Source: Burkholderiales bacterium (GTDB lineage Bacteria > Pseudomonadota > Gammaproteobacteria > Burkholderiales > Burkholderiaceae_F). Taken from it: DNA of 5,772 nt. Where the stretch lies: the NCBI GenBank assembly GCA_021205255.1, contig JAJPXW010000252.1:1-5772 (forward strand), written 5' to 3'. Both the position numbers and the translations under genes were made by a program. The notes under the pieces are model-generated. The model was not told the DNA's origin. It saw nothing but the letters and a program-made list of their open reading frames with translations, and made no database searches. This document shows, in pieces, positions 1 to 5,708 of this stretch. Each line of letters opens with the position of its first letter. The stretch's first letter is position 1.

Positions 1-341
1 GCTCTTACTCGAGCGCTTAACTCGTCCAAGTCGAATGGCTTGATTAGATAATCATCCGCGCCTGCATCCAATCCGGCAATTCTGTCGTTAACCGTGTCTC
101 TTGCGGTTGTGATTAAAACTGGAGTTTGATTTTTGCGTCTGCGAAGATCTTTAAGGACGTTGATGCCGTCCTTGCCTGGCAGACCAAGGTCCAAAATAAC
201 TAATGAAAAAGGCGTAGTGTCAATGGCAATAGATGCCTCGCGGCCATCTTTCACCCAGTCAACGGTATAACCCTCCGATTTCAGTCCGTCGACCACAGCT
301 TCGCCAATCATTTCATCGTCTTCGACCAATAAAATTCTCAT
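1..341 (-). CDS. OmpR-family response regulator, receiver domain (partial, C-terminus outside window)
   Basis: The reverse strand reads an uninterrupted 113-residue N-terminus starting MRILLVEDDEM. It is a complete CheY-like receiver domain: acidic pocket E7-D8-D9, phospho-acceptor D51 in the string VILDLGLPGKDG, switch threonine T79 in LITTAR, and invariant K101 in YLIKPFD. The wording GLDAGADDYLIKPFDLDELSARVRA is typical of the OmpR/PhoB class, nearest to QseB/PmrA(BasR)-type regulators, so a winged-helix DNA-binding domain should follow beyond base 1. The start at 341 is supported by GGAGG (348-352) six bases upstream. Such proteins are phosphorylated by a cognate membrane histidine kinase, often encoded just downstream, which would be outside this window. 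The regulated genes cannot be told from this sequence. Family assignment is firm; the qseB or pmrA identity is not. Confidence 0.93.
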   Translation of the reverse strand, partial: MRILLVEDDEMIGEAVVDGLKSEGYTVDWVKDGREASIAIDTTPFSLVILDLGLPGKDGINVLKDLRRRKNQTPVLITTARDTVNDRIAGLDAGADDYLIKPFDLDELSARVR

Positions 342-698
342 GCCGTGCCTCCAATGGCTAGAGTCGCAAAACTGCTTAGCCTGCAAAGTTTAAAGTTCAG
401 ATTAAGTAGCATTTCTAGATAGGGGGTGAATTTCAATGCTACAAAACCCACCTATCGTAACCGAGCAATAATGCTTTATTTAAAAAGATAAAAGTAATTG
501 AAATAGTTAAAAATGGGCATTGAAAATCTTGTCTTACGCTATTTATCAACGCAGCAAGAATAAAGAAGGAGATTTGAGCTTTCCCATTATGGTCAAACCC
601 TCGGTTCTAATAAGTTGGGCGTACTCATAGGATTACAATTCATCAGTCGGGAGTTTGCTTATCCCAGTTTTAAATCCCTTTGAAGGCAGTAATTAGAA
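342..698. other. Divergent intergenic region between the regulator gene and the small membrane-protein gene
   Basis: There is no convincing coding sequence in these 357 bases. The region must hold the promoter of the response regulator (minus) and probably that of the gene at 699 (plus). The regulator-proximal part holds an 8-bp inverted repeat (406-413 with 435-442) and a TTAA-type direct repeat (389-406). The part from about 470 to 530 is very AT-rich. Plus-strand promoter-like pieces exist (TTGAAA at 520-525, TACAAT at 634-639), but none forms a pair with correct spacing, so I do not assign a promoter. Confidence 0.6.
389..442. promoter_or_regulatory. Repeats upstream of the response regulator gene (possible operator)
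   Basis: GTAGCATT at 406-413 is repeated as its exact inverse AATGCTAC at 435-442, separated by 21 bases. Immediately beside it, TTTAAA (389-394) and ATTAAG (401-406) form a 12-base-periodic direct repeat. OmpR-family regulators commonly bind tandem half-sites about one helical turn apart, and PmrA-type boxes contain TTAA half-sites, so autoregulation is plausible. The match to a published consensus is loose and the role is an inference. Confidence 0.3.
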
Positions 699-1136
699 AT
701 GAATGAGAACGGTCTTGTCGATCAGGAACAATATCCACTAAGGAAGCAACCGCCTAAAAACCTGGTAACTATTGCATGGATCGTCTATGTCCTTCAGGCA
801 CTGTCCGTAGTTATTGGAGCTTTTTCTGGAGTCACTATCGCCAATGCTTTTATATTTGGCTGGCCTTCCATAGTTGGAGTTATCCTTAACTACGTTAAAA
901 GGAAAGAAGCAGAAGGTACCTATATTGCTACGCACTTCACATGGCAGATTACGACATTCTGGTGGGCTGTAGCCCTTGTCGTGATCGTCTGGGTGCTTAG
1001 CCTGGCCCTCGCTTTCCTGGTCGTTGGACTTCTAATTCCAAATATTGGATACATAGCAATAGCCATTTGGGTTGTTTACCGGATCGTTCGTGGATGGTTG
1101 AATTTGAACGACGGCAAACCGATGGTGCTTAAATAA
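699..1136 (+). CDS. Small multi-spanning inner-membrane protein, COG3671/DUF4870-like
   Basis: This 145-residue protein has a charged N-terminus (about 1-20) and hydrophobic segments at roughly 22-42, 46-64, 84-110 and 112-131, so it should sit in the cytoplasmic membrane with about four spans. The stretch from HFTWQITTFWW (79-89) to VVYRIVRGWLNLNDGKPM (125-142) matches the recurring pattern of COG3671/DUF4870-type proteins, in which a helix begins with H(F/Y)xxQIxTFW and the protein ends in RxxxGxxxLNxGxP. No biochemical function is established for the family, and none can be read from the sequence. The start is the only usable one: an in-frame TAA lies at 690-692 and no other in-frame ATG follows until near the C-terminus. 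Its ribosome site is poor (GAAGG at 682-686, 12 bases away). A strong terminator at 1225-1268 suggests a single-gene transcript. Confidence 0.82.
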   Translation: MNENGLVDQEQYPLRKQPPKNLVTIAWIVYVLQALSVVIGAFSGVTIANAFIFGWPSIVGVILNYVKRKEAEGTYIATHFTWQITTFWWAVALVVIVWVLSLALAFLVVGLLIPNIGYIAIAIWVVYRIVRGWLNLNDGKPMVLK

Positions 1137-1188
1137 ATTCGCTTCATTTAGATCCTTGGCTTTTGCCGTTACTGGAAATTGCGCCTGC

Positions 1189-1216
1189 ACTTCGGAAATC
1201 TTTACCGAAGTCTTTT
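1189..1216 (+). other. 7-bp inverted repeat in the 3' region of the gene ending at 1136
   Basis: ACTTCGG (1189-1195) and CCGAAGT (1205-1211) are exact inverses with a nine-base loop, followed by CTTTT (1212-1216). It could be a weak first hairpin preceding the strong terminator. On its own it is too short and too poor in T to call a terminator. Confidence 0.4.
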
Positions 1217-1224
1217 GAAATAAT

Positions 1225-1268
1225 AAATCCCCAATCTTTGTGATCAAAGTTGGGGATTTTCCGTTTTT
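1225..1268 (+). terminator. Rho-independent terminator
   Basis: AAATCCCCAATCTTTG (1225-1240) pairs with CAAAGTTGGGGATTT (1245-1259) around a TGAT loop, with one unpaired T (1235) in the left arm. This gives a stem of about 15 bp with a CCCC/GGGG core. It runs into TTTT (1257-1260) and, after CCG, TTTTT (1264-1268). It lies about 90 bases after the stop codon at 1136 and isolates that gene from the next one at 1378. The opposite strand also has an AT-rich tail, so weak bidirectional action is possible. Confidence 0.88.
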
Positions 1269-1366
1269 ATAAAACAAGGCCTTCTACTTAAGATAATATA
1301 GGAAATCACCAGTTCTAAAAGTAAAGTAAAAGGGACTTTTGGCTAAGCTTGAAAGGCCACTAAATT

Positions 1367-1372
1367 AAGGAG
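1367..1372 (+). promoter_or_regulatory. Ribosome-binding site that decides the start of the DUF1311 gene
   Basis: AAGGAG ends at base 1372, five bases before ATG at 1378. A GTG at 1372-1374 in the same frame would overlap this Shine-Dalgarno sequence, so ATG 1378 is the better start. Confidence 0.8.
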
Positions 1373-1377
1373 TGAAA

Positions 1378-2091
1378 ATGGGGAGGAGTCTAGTATCGTT
1401 GGTTTGCGTTCTTTGTTGGTTAACGATAGCAAACGCTCAAAGTATTGACTGCGAAAAAGCACAGACTTTCGCTGATAAGACTATTTGCAATAATCAATCG
1501 TTTTCACAAATGAATATGCAATTGTCCGAAGTCTTTAAATTAGCTAAAAATAAAGCTGGAAACTCTGATGTTTTTCAAACTATAACCAACGGAAATCTTG
1601 CGCTTCGTGACCAGTGTAAAGATCAAGACTGCGTTAGGAATTGGCTAGAAAATTCCATTACGCTCTATCAATACCTTTTGAAGATCATTCCTGCCGATAA
1701 CTTTGGTGAATATCCGAAGGAAGTTCAAAAGCTCTGTAAAAATCAAAAGACCAGCATAGATATATTGGCATGTGGAGAAGCCCGCTTGAATTACCAACAG
1801 AAGGTTCTTATTAGCCAGATACAGAATCTAATGGGAACAGCTAAGTCTGAAAAACAGAAAGAGTTAGTGCGCAGTTTTTATACCCAATGGAAAATGGACC
1901 GCCTCAAATACTGTACGCTTGAGTTCAGTGGCGATCCAATGCATTCTCTTAGTATTTCAGGTTGCCTCCTTAGGTGGACTAAGGATTTATGCCACAAGAC
2001 CGAGGACTCTAAAAGTTTTCTTAAAGGCTTGGCAGATTCGAAAATTACCAATGAAAGCGTTGTCAATAGTTCAGTGATGGAAATGCAGTAG
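1378..2091 (+). CDS. Secreted protein with two LprI/DUF1311-type domains
   Basis: The 237-residue product starts with a clear signal peptide (hydrophobic stretch 5-19, ANA cleavage motif at 18-20, mature end near Q21), so it is predicted to be exported to the periplasm. There is no lipobox. The mature part holds two related units. Unit 1 (about 25-95) has DC at 24-25, C37 (KTIC), then C80 and C85. Unit 2 (about 120-205) has C120, C132, a segment FYTQWKMDRLKYC ending in C179, then C196. Both open with cysteines exactly 12 residues apart, and the QxxWxxxRxxxC pattern of unit 2 is the signature of DUF1311/PF07007 proteins, which include the mycobacterial lysozyme inhibitor LprI. Lysozyme inhibition is a possibility by family only. 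The start is ATG 1378, with AAGGAG five bases upstream. It is probably monocistronic: a terminator lies upstream and a convergent gene downstream. I see no convincing promoter in 1269-1366. Confidence 0.8.
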   Translation: MGRSLVSLVCVLCWLTIANAQSIDCEKAQTFADKTICNNQSFSQMNMQLSEVFKLAKNKAGNSDVFQTITNGNLALRDQCKDQDCVRNWLENSITLYQYLLKIIPADNFGEYPKEVQKLCKNQKTSIDILACGEARLNYQQKVLISQIQNLMGTAKSEKQKELVRSFYTQWKMDRLKYCTLEFSGDPMHSLSISGCLLRWTKDLCHKTEDSKSFLKGLADSKITNESVVNSSVMEMQ

Positions 2092-2103
2092 AGCCACTGA
2101 ACT
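2068..2103 (+). repeat. 9-bp inverted repeat straddling the stop codon of the DUF1311 gene
   Basis: AGTTCAGTG (2068-2076) and CACTGAACT (2095-2103) are exact inverses with an 18-base loop that contains the TAG stop (2089-2091). No T-run follows, so this is not a standard intrinsic terminator. It could fold at the mRNA 3' end and protect it. Confidence 0.45.
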
Positions 2104-2273
2104 TAAATGCCATGGACTCTTTCTACTGAAATCCTTAGATTTCTTGCTAATTCTTCTGCCCCCAACGATCTGAACTTGTTTTCCCTAAAAACCTCATTGG
2201 ATTAAATCCAATCCATTGTCACCAGCTACCGATAAGAACTTTTAGCCAGCCTACCAGTTGTCGAGATGTTCTC
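2092..2273. other. Convergent intergenic gap with small inverted repeats
   Basis: Two genes converge here, but no canonical terminator is visible for either strand. Two short perfect inverted repeats occur: GAAATC/GATTTC (2128-2133 and 2138-2143, loop CTTA) and ATTGGAT/ATCCAAT (2196-2202 and 2206-2212, loop TAA). Both are AT-rich and lack long T tails. No coding sequence is supported. Confidence 0.5.
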
Positions 2274-2537
2274 CTACTGGAAAAACGGAGACTGCCGGAG
2301 AACCATAAAGATTCCAAAAAAGAGCACTGGCCAAGCTACCCACGGAGAAAATATGGTTCTAAGGATTTTGTTGTCAATGCGAAGACCCGACCCGTAGACG
2401 AAGCACAGACTAACGCCAATCATGGTACAGACAAGCCAACCATAGGGTACGGCCCGCATATCAACTGCAATTAGCCGCGGATAAAACAGAATAACTCCGC
2501 AGACAGCTAAACCAAAAATAAAAGAAAGAATTCTCAT
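2274..2537 (-). CDS. ybgE: cyd operon membrane protein YbgE
   Basis: Read from ATG 2537 this is an 87-residue protein with three hydrophobic segments (about 3-18, 33-49 and 66-81), hence an inner-membrane protein. The central string CFVYGSGLRIDNKILRTIFSP (45-65) corresponds to the conserved YGxGxR...FSP region of the YbgE family (PF09600), and the length is near the usual 90-100 residues. It is the last gene of the cytochrome bd cluster, its usual place in beta/gamma-proteobacteria. Its exact biochemical role is not established. A TTG in frame at 2561 would add eight residues, but that codon lies inside a strong hairpin. ATG 2537 is preferred because MRILSFIFGL gives a typical YbgE start, although neither start has a clear Shine-Dalgarno sequence. 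Expression may depend on read-through from cydX. Confidence 0.85.
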   Translation of the reverse strand: MRILSFIFGLAVCGVILFYPRLIAVDMRAVPYGWLVCTMIGVSLCFVYGSGLRIDNKILRTIFSPWVAWPVLFFGIFMVLRQSPFFQ

Positions 2538-2551
2538 TGCACAATTATGAA

Positions 2552-2579
2552 AATGCCCCAAGCTACTGCTTAGGGCATT
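2552..2579 (-). terminator. Terminator-like hairpin between cydX and ybgE
   Basis: On the minus strand AATGCCCTAAGC (2579-2568) pairs with GCTTGGGGCATT (2563-2552) around an AGTA loop. This makes a 12-bp stem with a single T-G wobble, and its last T continues as TTTTC. It starts 22 bases after the cydX stop. It fits an intrinsic terminator or attenuator that ends most cyd transcripts after cydX and lets only part reach ybgE. The T-run is short, so leakiness is expected. Confidence 0.7.
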
Positions 2580-2601
2580 ACTTTATAAAGCCTTACCAGC
2601 G

Positions 2602-2697
2602 TTAACTTTGCTTATCGTCGCCTACAAATTTAAAAGTAAGCTTTCCACATAGCCATGTCATAAAGGCTATAAGAACTAACCATAAAATGTATAGCAT
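2602..2697 (-). CDS. cydX: Cytochrome bd small subunit CydX-like (31 aa)
   Basis: The reverse strand encodes MLYILWLVLIAFMTWLCGKL followed by TFKFVGDDKQS and TAA. It is one membrane helix (about 2-20) with a short polar, mostly charged tail. It lies nine bases after cydB and has AAGGAG (2708-2703) five bases before its ATG; that Shine-Dalgarno sequence overlaps the cydB stop codon, a sign of coupled translation. CydX proteins are single-span subunits of 30-40 residues that stabilise the haem sites of CydAB, and they are encoded directly after cydB. This one keeps M1, Y3 and W6 of the usual MWYFxWxLG start but lacks W2 and the LG. It is therefore a divergent member, called mainly on position, size, ribosome site and topology. 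Confidence 0.83.
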   Translation of the reverse strand: MLYILWLVLIAFMTWLCGKLTFKFVGDDKQS

Positions 2698-2706
2698 GTT
2701 CGCTCC

Positions 2707-3849
2707 TTAGTAAAGAGAGTTTGAATTCTCTTTAATGTAGTCAGGGGTAAGCTTGCCTCTAAGTACATAGTATGCCCAGGCGGTATACAAGAGAACGATT
2801 GGAAGGAAGATCAACGTCACAATCAACATCACGAAAAGCGTTAATTGCGAGCTTGTGCAATCCCATGCCGTTAAAGAAGAAACAAAGTTCGTCGAAGACG
2901 GAAGAAGGAATGGGAACATCGAAATCAGCGGAGTGAAGATTGTGCCGATCATCGCTAACGAGGAGCAAATAATTGCCCACGCAGCTTTTCCAAGCTTAAT
3001 CATGTAGACCGAAAGCAAAGACCCGCCAACTGCAATTAGTGGTATTAGCCACAGAACTGGATATTTGCCATAGTTTATAAACCAGGCTCCAGCTTCACGC
3101 GTTACTGTCTTATTTAGCGGGTTTGGCAACATGGCTGGATCGACTGGCGAAGTAATGACATAGCCGTCGATACCGAAATAGCACCAGAGTCCACCAAGAA
3201 CGAACATGGCTGAGAATACATAGCCAGCTATTACAGACCATTTCTTACCAGCGGCTTGGATTGAACCAGTCGTTCTAGCATACAGATAGTTGGCGCCTTG
3301 CTGAATATAAAGGCTAATAGCGGCAACACCGCACACTAGGGCAAACGGATTTAGCAGCGCCCAGAAGGATCCGGTATACCAGCTCCTTAAGTCATTGTCG
3401 AAGTAGAAAGGCACGCCTTGAAGCAAATTGCCAAAAGCTACGCCGCAGACGATTGGAGGCACTACGCTTCCAATGAAAAGAAGCCAGTCCCAAGTGGTTT
3501 TCCAAGCGGTATGTTCTACTTTGCCTCTGTAGTCGAAACCGACTGGTCTGAAGAACAGTGCAAAGAGCACTAGAAGCATAGCCCAATAGAAGCCTGAGAA
3601 TGCTGTAGCGTAAATCATCGGCCAAGCGGCGAAAATTGCACCACCACCGAGGATTAGCCATACCTGGTTGCCGTCCCAATGGGGAGCAACCGCATTAATC
3701 ATCACGCGTTTGTCATCGTCGGTTTTGCCAACGAATGGAAGCATGGCGCCAATGCCCATATCCTGACCATCCATGATCGAGAAGACCGATAAGATAACGC
3801 CAAGGAAAAGCCACCAAAGTATTTTCAGTATTTCATAATCCAACAACAT
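2707..3849 (-). CDS. cydB: Cytochrome bd ubiquinol oxidase subunit II
   Basis: The 380-residue integral membrane protein is nearly the same length as E. coli CydB (379) and resembles it end to end. Conserved blocks are: the N-terminus LLDYEILKILWWLFLGV; MDGQDMGIG with D27 and D30; PHWDGNQVWL with H57, W58 and D59; FFRPVGFDYR with R101 and D106; VAFGNLLQGVPF; GIDGYV; NPLNKTVTREAGAW; the segment FPFLLPSSTNF...LTAWDCTSSQLTL; and the ending ENSNSLY (NTHSLY in E. coli). CydB pairs with CydA to form the quinol oxidase and supports proton/oxygen access and complex stability. The start at 3849 has an ideal AGGAGG (3862-3857) seven bases upstream, within an 18-base gap after cydA. No truncation or missing key residue is seen. 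Confidence 0.97.
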   Translation of the reverse strand: MLLDYEILKILWWLFLGVILSVFSIMDGQDMGIGAMLPFVGKTDDDKRVMINAVAPHWDGNQVWLILGGGAIFAAWPMIYATAFSGFYWAMLLVLFALFFRPVGFDYRGKVEHTAWKTTWDWLLFIGSVVPPIVCGVAFGNLLQGVPFYFDNDLRSWYTGSFWALLNPFALVCGVAAISLYIQQGANYLYARTTGSIQAAGKKWSVIAGYVFSAMFVLGGLWCYFGIDGYVITSPVDPAMLPNPLNKTVTREAGAWFINYGKYPVLWLIPLIAVGGSLLSVYMIKLGKAAWAIICSSLAMIGTIFTPLISMFPFLLPSSTNFVSSLTAWDCTSSQLTLFVMLIVTLIFLPIVLLYTAWAYYVLRGKLTPDYIKENSNSLY

Positions 3850-3867
3850 CTTGATTCCTCCTATCCA

Positions 3868-5430
3868 TTAGGCGTTAGCCTGTTGTTCATGGTGATAGGC
3901 TCCGGTACCAAGCGAGCTAGGACCAATCTTTGCGAACTTCCACATCAGCCAAGCTTCAACGATAAGGAGACCTGTATAGAGAATTGTGAAAGCCGTCAGT
4001 GATCCCCACACGGATTGTACGGATAAGGTCGAAACTGCAAGATGCGTCGGAAGAACATCCCAAATAGCCCAGGGCTGGCGACCATATTCGGCCACAAACC
4101 AACCGCATTCATTGGCAATCCATGGCAATGGGAGAGACCACAGGCAGCAATATAGGAACCATTTCTTGGACTGAAGCTGTTTCTTCCAGAGCAAGTAAAT
4201 GGCACCGCCGAAGATAAGGAGAAGAAGTGTTCCAAATCCAACCATCAGGCGGAAGGTATAGAACATGGAATTAATGGAATAAGGAATGGAATCTTTTGCC
4301 GCCTTGGCAATATCTTCGTCGGTAACTAGTTTGCTATCGGTTTGATATTGCTTCGTCAAAAGTCCGTATCCTAAATTCTTCCGATTTTGGTTGAACTGCT
4401 CTTGGGCTTCCGCATCGTTTGGATTGTTCTGGAGTTTTTCTAGAGCAATGGCAGCCTGTACGCCGCTCTTAATCTTTACTGCATTTTCCGCAACAATCTG
4501 CTTAAGACCAGGGACTACCTGATCAAAGCTACGGGTAGCCATGATGCCAGCTGCCCATGGAATTGAAAGCTCAAACAGATTCTCTTGGTTTTCTGGATCC
4601 GATATTGCAAGTATTGCTAGCGGGGCTGGAGATTCATGAGTTTCCCACATACCTTCCATAGCGGCTAGCTTAGCGGGTTGGTCCTGAGCGGCTTGGTAAC
4701 CAGATTCGTCGCCCTGCCAAACAGTGACAAGAATGGAAATCAAGCCAAAGATAGCAGCTACGCTGAAACTGCGCTTAGCGAACTCTAAATCTCTCTTCTT
4801 GAGGATATAGAAAGCGGATATTGCCAGTACGAAGCAAGCGCCTGTTGTATAACCGGCAAATAGGGTATGAAGGAATTTTGTCTGTGCCCATGGGCTAAGG
4901 ATGACGTTCCAGAAATCGGTCAGTTCCATGCGCATAGTAGCGGTACTGAACTCTGATCCGGCCGGATATTGCATCCAAGCATTGGCTACTAGAATCCATA
5001 AGGCCGATAGGTTGGAACCTAGGGCCATTAGGAAAGTACAGGTGATGTGGCCAAGTTTGCTTAGCTTATTCCAGCCGAAGAAGAATAATCCTACAAAGGT
5101 GGATTCCAGGAAGAAAGCCATTAGCCCTTCAATGGCGAGTGGAGCTCCGAAGATGTCTCCTACATAGTGCGAATAGTATGACCAGTTCGTTCCGAACTCG
5201 AACTCCATGGTGATACCGGTCGTGACGCCAAGCGCGAAGTTAATGCCGAACAGCTTGCCCCAGAACTTGGTCATATCCTTGTAGACCTGCTTTCCTGTTT
5301 TCACATAGCAGTATTCCATGACGAATACGATCATGGACAAGCCAAGTGTCAAAGGCACGAACAAATAGTGATATAGCGCAGTTGCAGCAAATTGCAACCT
5401 TGATAGATCAACTAATTCAGTTGAGAGCAT
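3868..5430 (-). CDS. cydA: Cytochrome bd ubiquinol oxidase subunit I
   Basis: The 520-residue catalytic subunit binds haems b558, b595 and d, oxidises quinol and reduces O2 to water in the cytoplasmic membrane. All expected ligands are visible: H21 (ALYHYLF), H188 and M396 (KFLHTLFAGY, FRLMVGFG; equivalents of E. coli H186 and M393, the b558 ligands), E101 and E109 (AIEGLMAFFLEST; E99/E107 equivalents), and E448 in FVAEYGRQPWAIW. The Q-loop, about 240-385, is the long proteobacterial type, with GDESGYQ, KLAAMEGMWET (254-264), IMATRS and LGYGLLTKQY. Its length matches E. coli CydA (522), including the ending GPSSLGTGAYHHEQ. The start at 5430 is one base after the cydP stop. AAGGAG (5445-5440) lies nine bases upstream within cydP, so translation is probably coupled. 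No cydDC assembly genes lie in the window. Confidence 0.98.
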   Translation of the reverse strand: MLSTELVDLSRLQFAATALYHYLFVPLTLGLSMIVFVMEYCYVKTGKQVYKDMTKFWGKLFGINFALGVTTGITMEFEFGTNWSYYSHYVGDIFGAPLAIEGLMAFFLESTFVGLFFFGWNKLSKLGHITCTFLMALGSNLSALWILVANAWMQYPAGSEFSTATMRMELTDFWNVILSPWAQTKFLHTLFAGYTTGACFVLAISAFYILKKRDLEFAKRSFSVAAIFGLISILVTVWQGDESGYQAAQDQPAKLAAMEGMWETHESPAPLAILAISDPENQENLFELSIPWAAGIMATRSFDQVVPGLKQIVAENAVKIKSGVQAAIALEKLQNNPNDAEAQEQFNQNRKNLGYGLLTKQYQTDSKLVTDEDIAKAAKDSIPYSINSMFYTFRLMVGFGTLLLLIFGGAIYLLWKKQLQSKKWFLYCCLWSLPLPWIANECGWFVAEYGRQPWAIWDVLPTHLAVSTLSVQSVWGSLTAFTILYTGLLIVEAWLMWKFAKIGPSSLGTGAYHHEQQANA

Positions 5431-5431
5431 C

Positions 5432-5635
5432 TCATTTCTCTCCTTGAGTTGGTAATTGAGTTGGTCGCGAAAGAATCGCCGAGCTGACAGCTTGAGGGGA
5501 CTGATCTGGCTTAGTTTCGGGACCGAAAAATAAGAAGCAGATCGTTAGGATAAGTGCGATTTTGCAAAAGAGGACGATAGAAAGCTCAATAATGAGTTTT
5601 CTATTCATTTCTTTAATGTCTTTTTTCGACTTCAC
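5432..5635 (-). CDS. cydP: Cytochrome bd small subunit CydP
   Basis: This is a 67-residue single-span protein encoded directly before cydA. From M10 it reads MNRKLIIELSIVLFCKIALI, and the helix (about 15-38) ends FLFFGPE. A polar proline/serine/glutamine-rich tail follows. An N-terminal R-L-x-x-E, a lysine inside the helix (K25) and a terminal FF pair are the pattern of the putative small subunit CydP found upstream of cydA in many beta/gamma-proteobacteria. It presumably associates with the oxidase; the precise role is unknown. Its TGA is one base from the cydA ATG. The start is uncertain: GTG 5635 has AGGGA at a suitable distance, whereas ATG 5608 (58 residues) fits the family N-terminus better but has only a weak AAAGAA before it. 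I keep the longer form because of the ribosome site. Confidence 0.78.
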   Translation of the reverse strand: MKSKKDIKEMNRKLIIELSIVLFCKIALILTICFLFFGPETKPDQSPQAVSSAILSRPTQLPTQGEK

Positions 5636-5674
5636 GGGATCCCTGGGTCAGCGGATTTGAAACTTCTCTCCCAC

Positions 5675-5680
5675 ATTCTA
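5675..5680 (-). promoter_or_regulatory. Probable -10 element of the cyd operon promoter
   Basis: On the minus strand TAGAAT (5680-5675) matches TATAAT at five of six bases. It would start transcription near 5668, about 30 bases before the first cydP start. At 17-base spacing the -35 position (5703-5698) reads GGTGTA, a poor -35 hexamer, which is part of the adjacent dyad. A promoter lacking a good -35 and overlapped by a dyad suggests control by a DNA-binding protein. Confidence 0.5.
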
Positions 5681-5684
5681 ACCA

Positions 5685-5708
5685 AATGCGGTGTAAATAC
5701 ACCACATT
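5685..5708. promoter_or_regulatory. 24-bp dyad, probable operator of the cyd operon
   Basis: AATGCGGTGTA (5685-5695) and TACACCACATT (5698-5708) are inverses at 10 of 11 positions around a central AA. The core GGTGTA-N2-TACACC is perfect. It begins four bases upstream of the probable -10 element and covers the -35 and spacer region. It does not match the FNR (TTGAT-N4-ATCAA) or Rex (TTGTGAA-N4-TTCACAA) sites that control cyd genes elsewhere. I cannot name the protein that binds it. Confidence 0.55.

Noticed and set aside
590..612. GGTCAAACCC and CGGTTC pieces that recall a tRNA T-arm
   Set aside because: No acceptor, D or anticodon stems can be formed around them on either strand.
566..630. 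AAGGAG followed by a short TTG-started 18-codon frame, a possible leader peptide
   Set aside because: The spacing between AAGGAG and TTG is only two bases, the start is rare, and the peptide ends far from the gene at 699 with no attenuator stem.
738..935. 65-codon open frame on the minus strand
   Set aside because: It lies wholly inside the membrane-protein gene on the other strand and has no family features.
1032..1277. 81-codon open frame on the minus strand
   Set aside because: It runs antisense to the end of the membrane-protein gene and through its terminator, has no recognisable domain, and is explained by chance.
1268..1299. TATAAA and GATAAT as -10 elements for the DUF1311 gene
   Set aside because: No -35 hexamer lies at an acceptable distance from either; the sequence is simply AT-rich next to the terminator tail.
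3392..3679. 95-codon open frame on the minus strand in another frame of cydB
   Set aside because: cydB is intact and conserved in its own frame. This is a frame shadow with an arginine/serine-rich, non-protein-like composition.
4901..5167. 88-codon open frame on the plus strand
   Set aside because: It is antisense to cydA, whose protein is fully conserved here; the product has no recognisable features.
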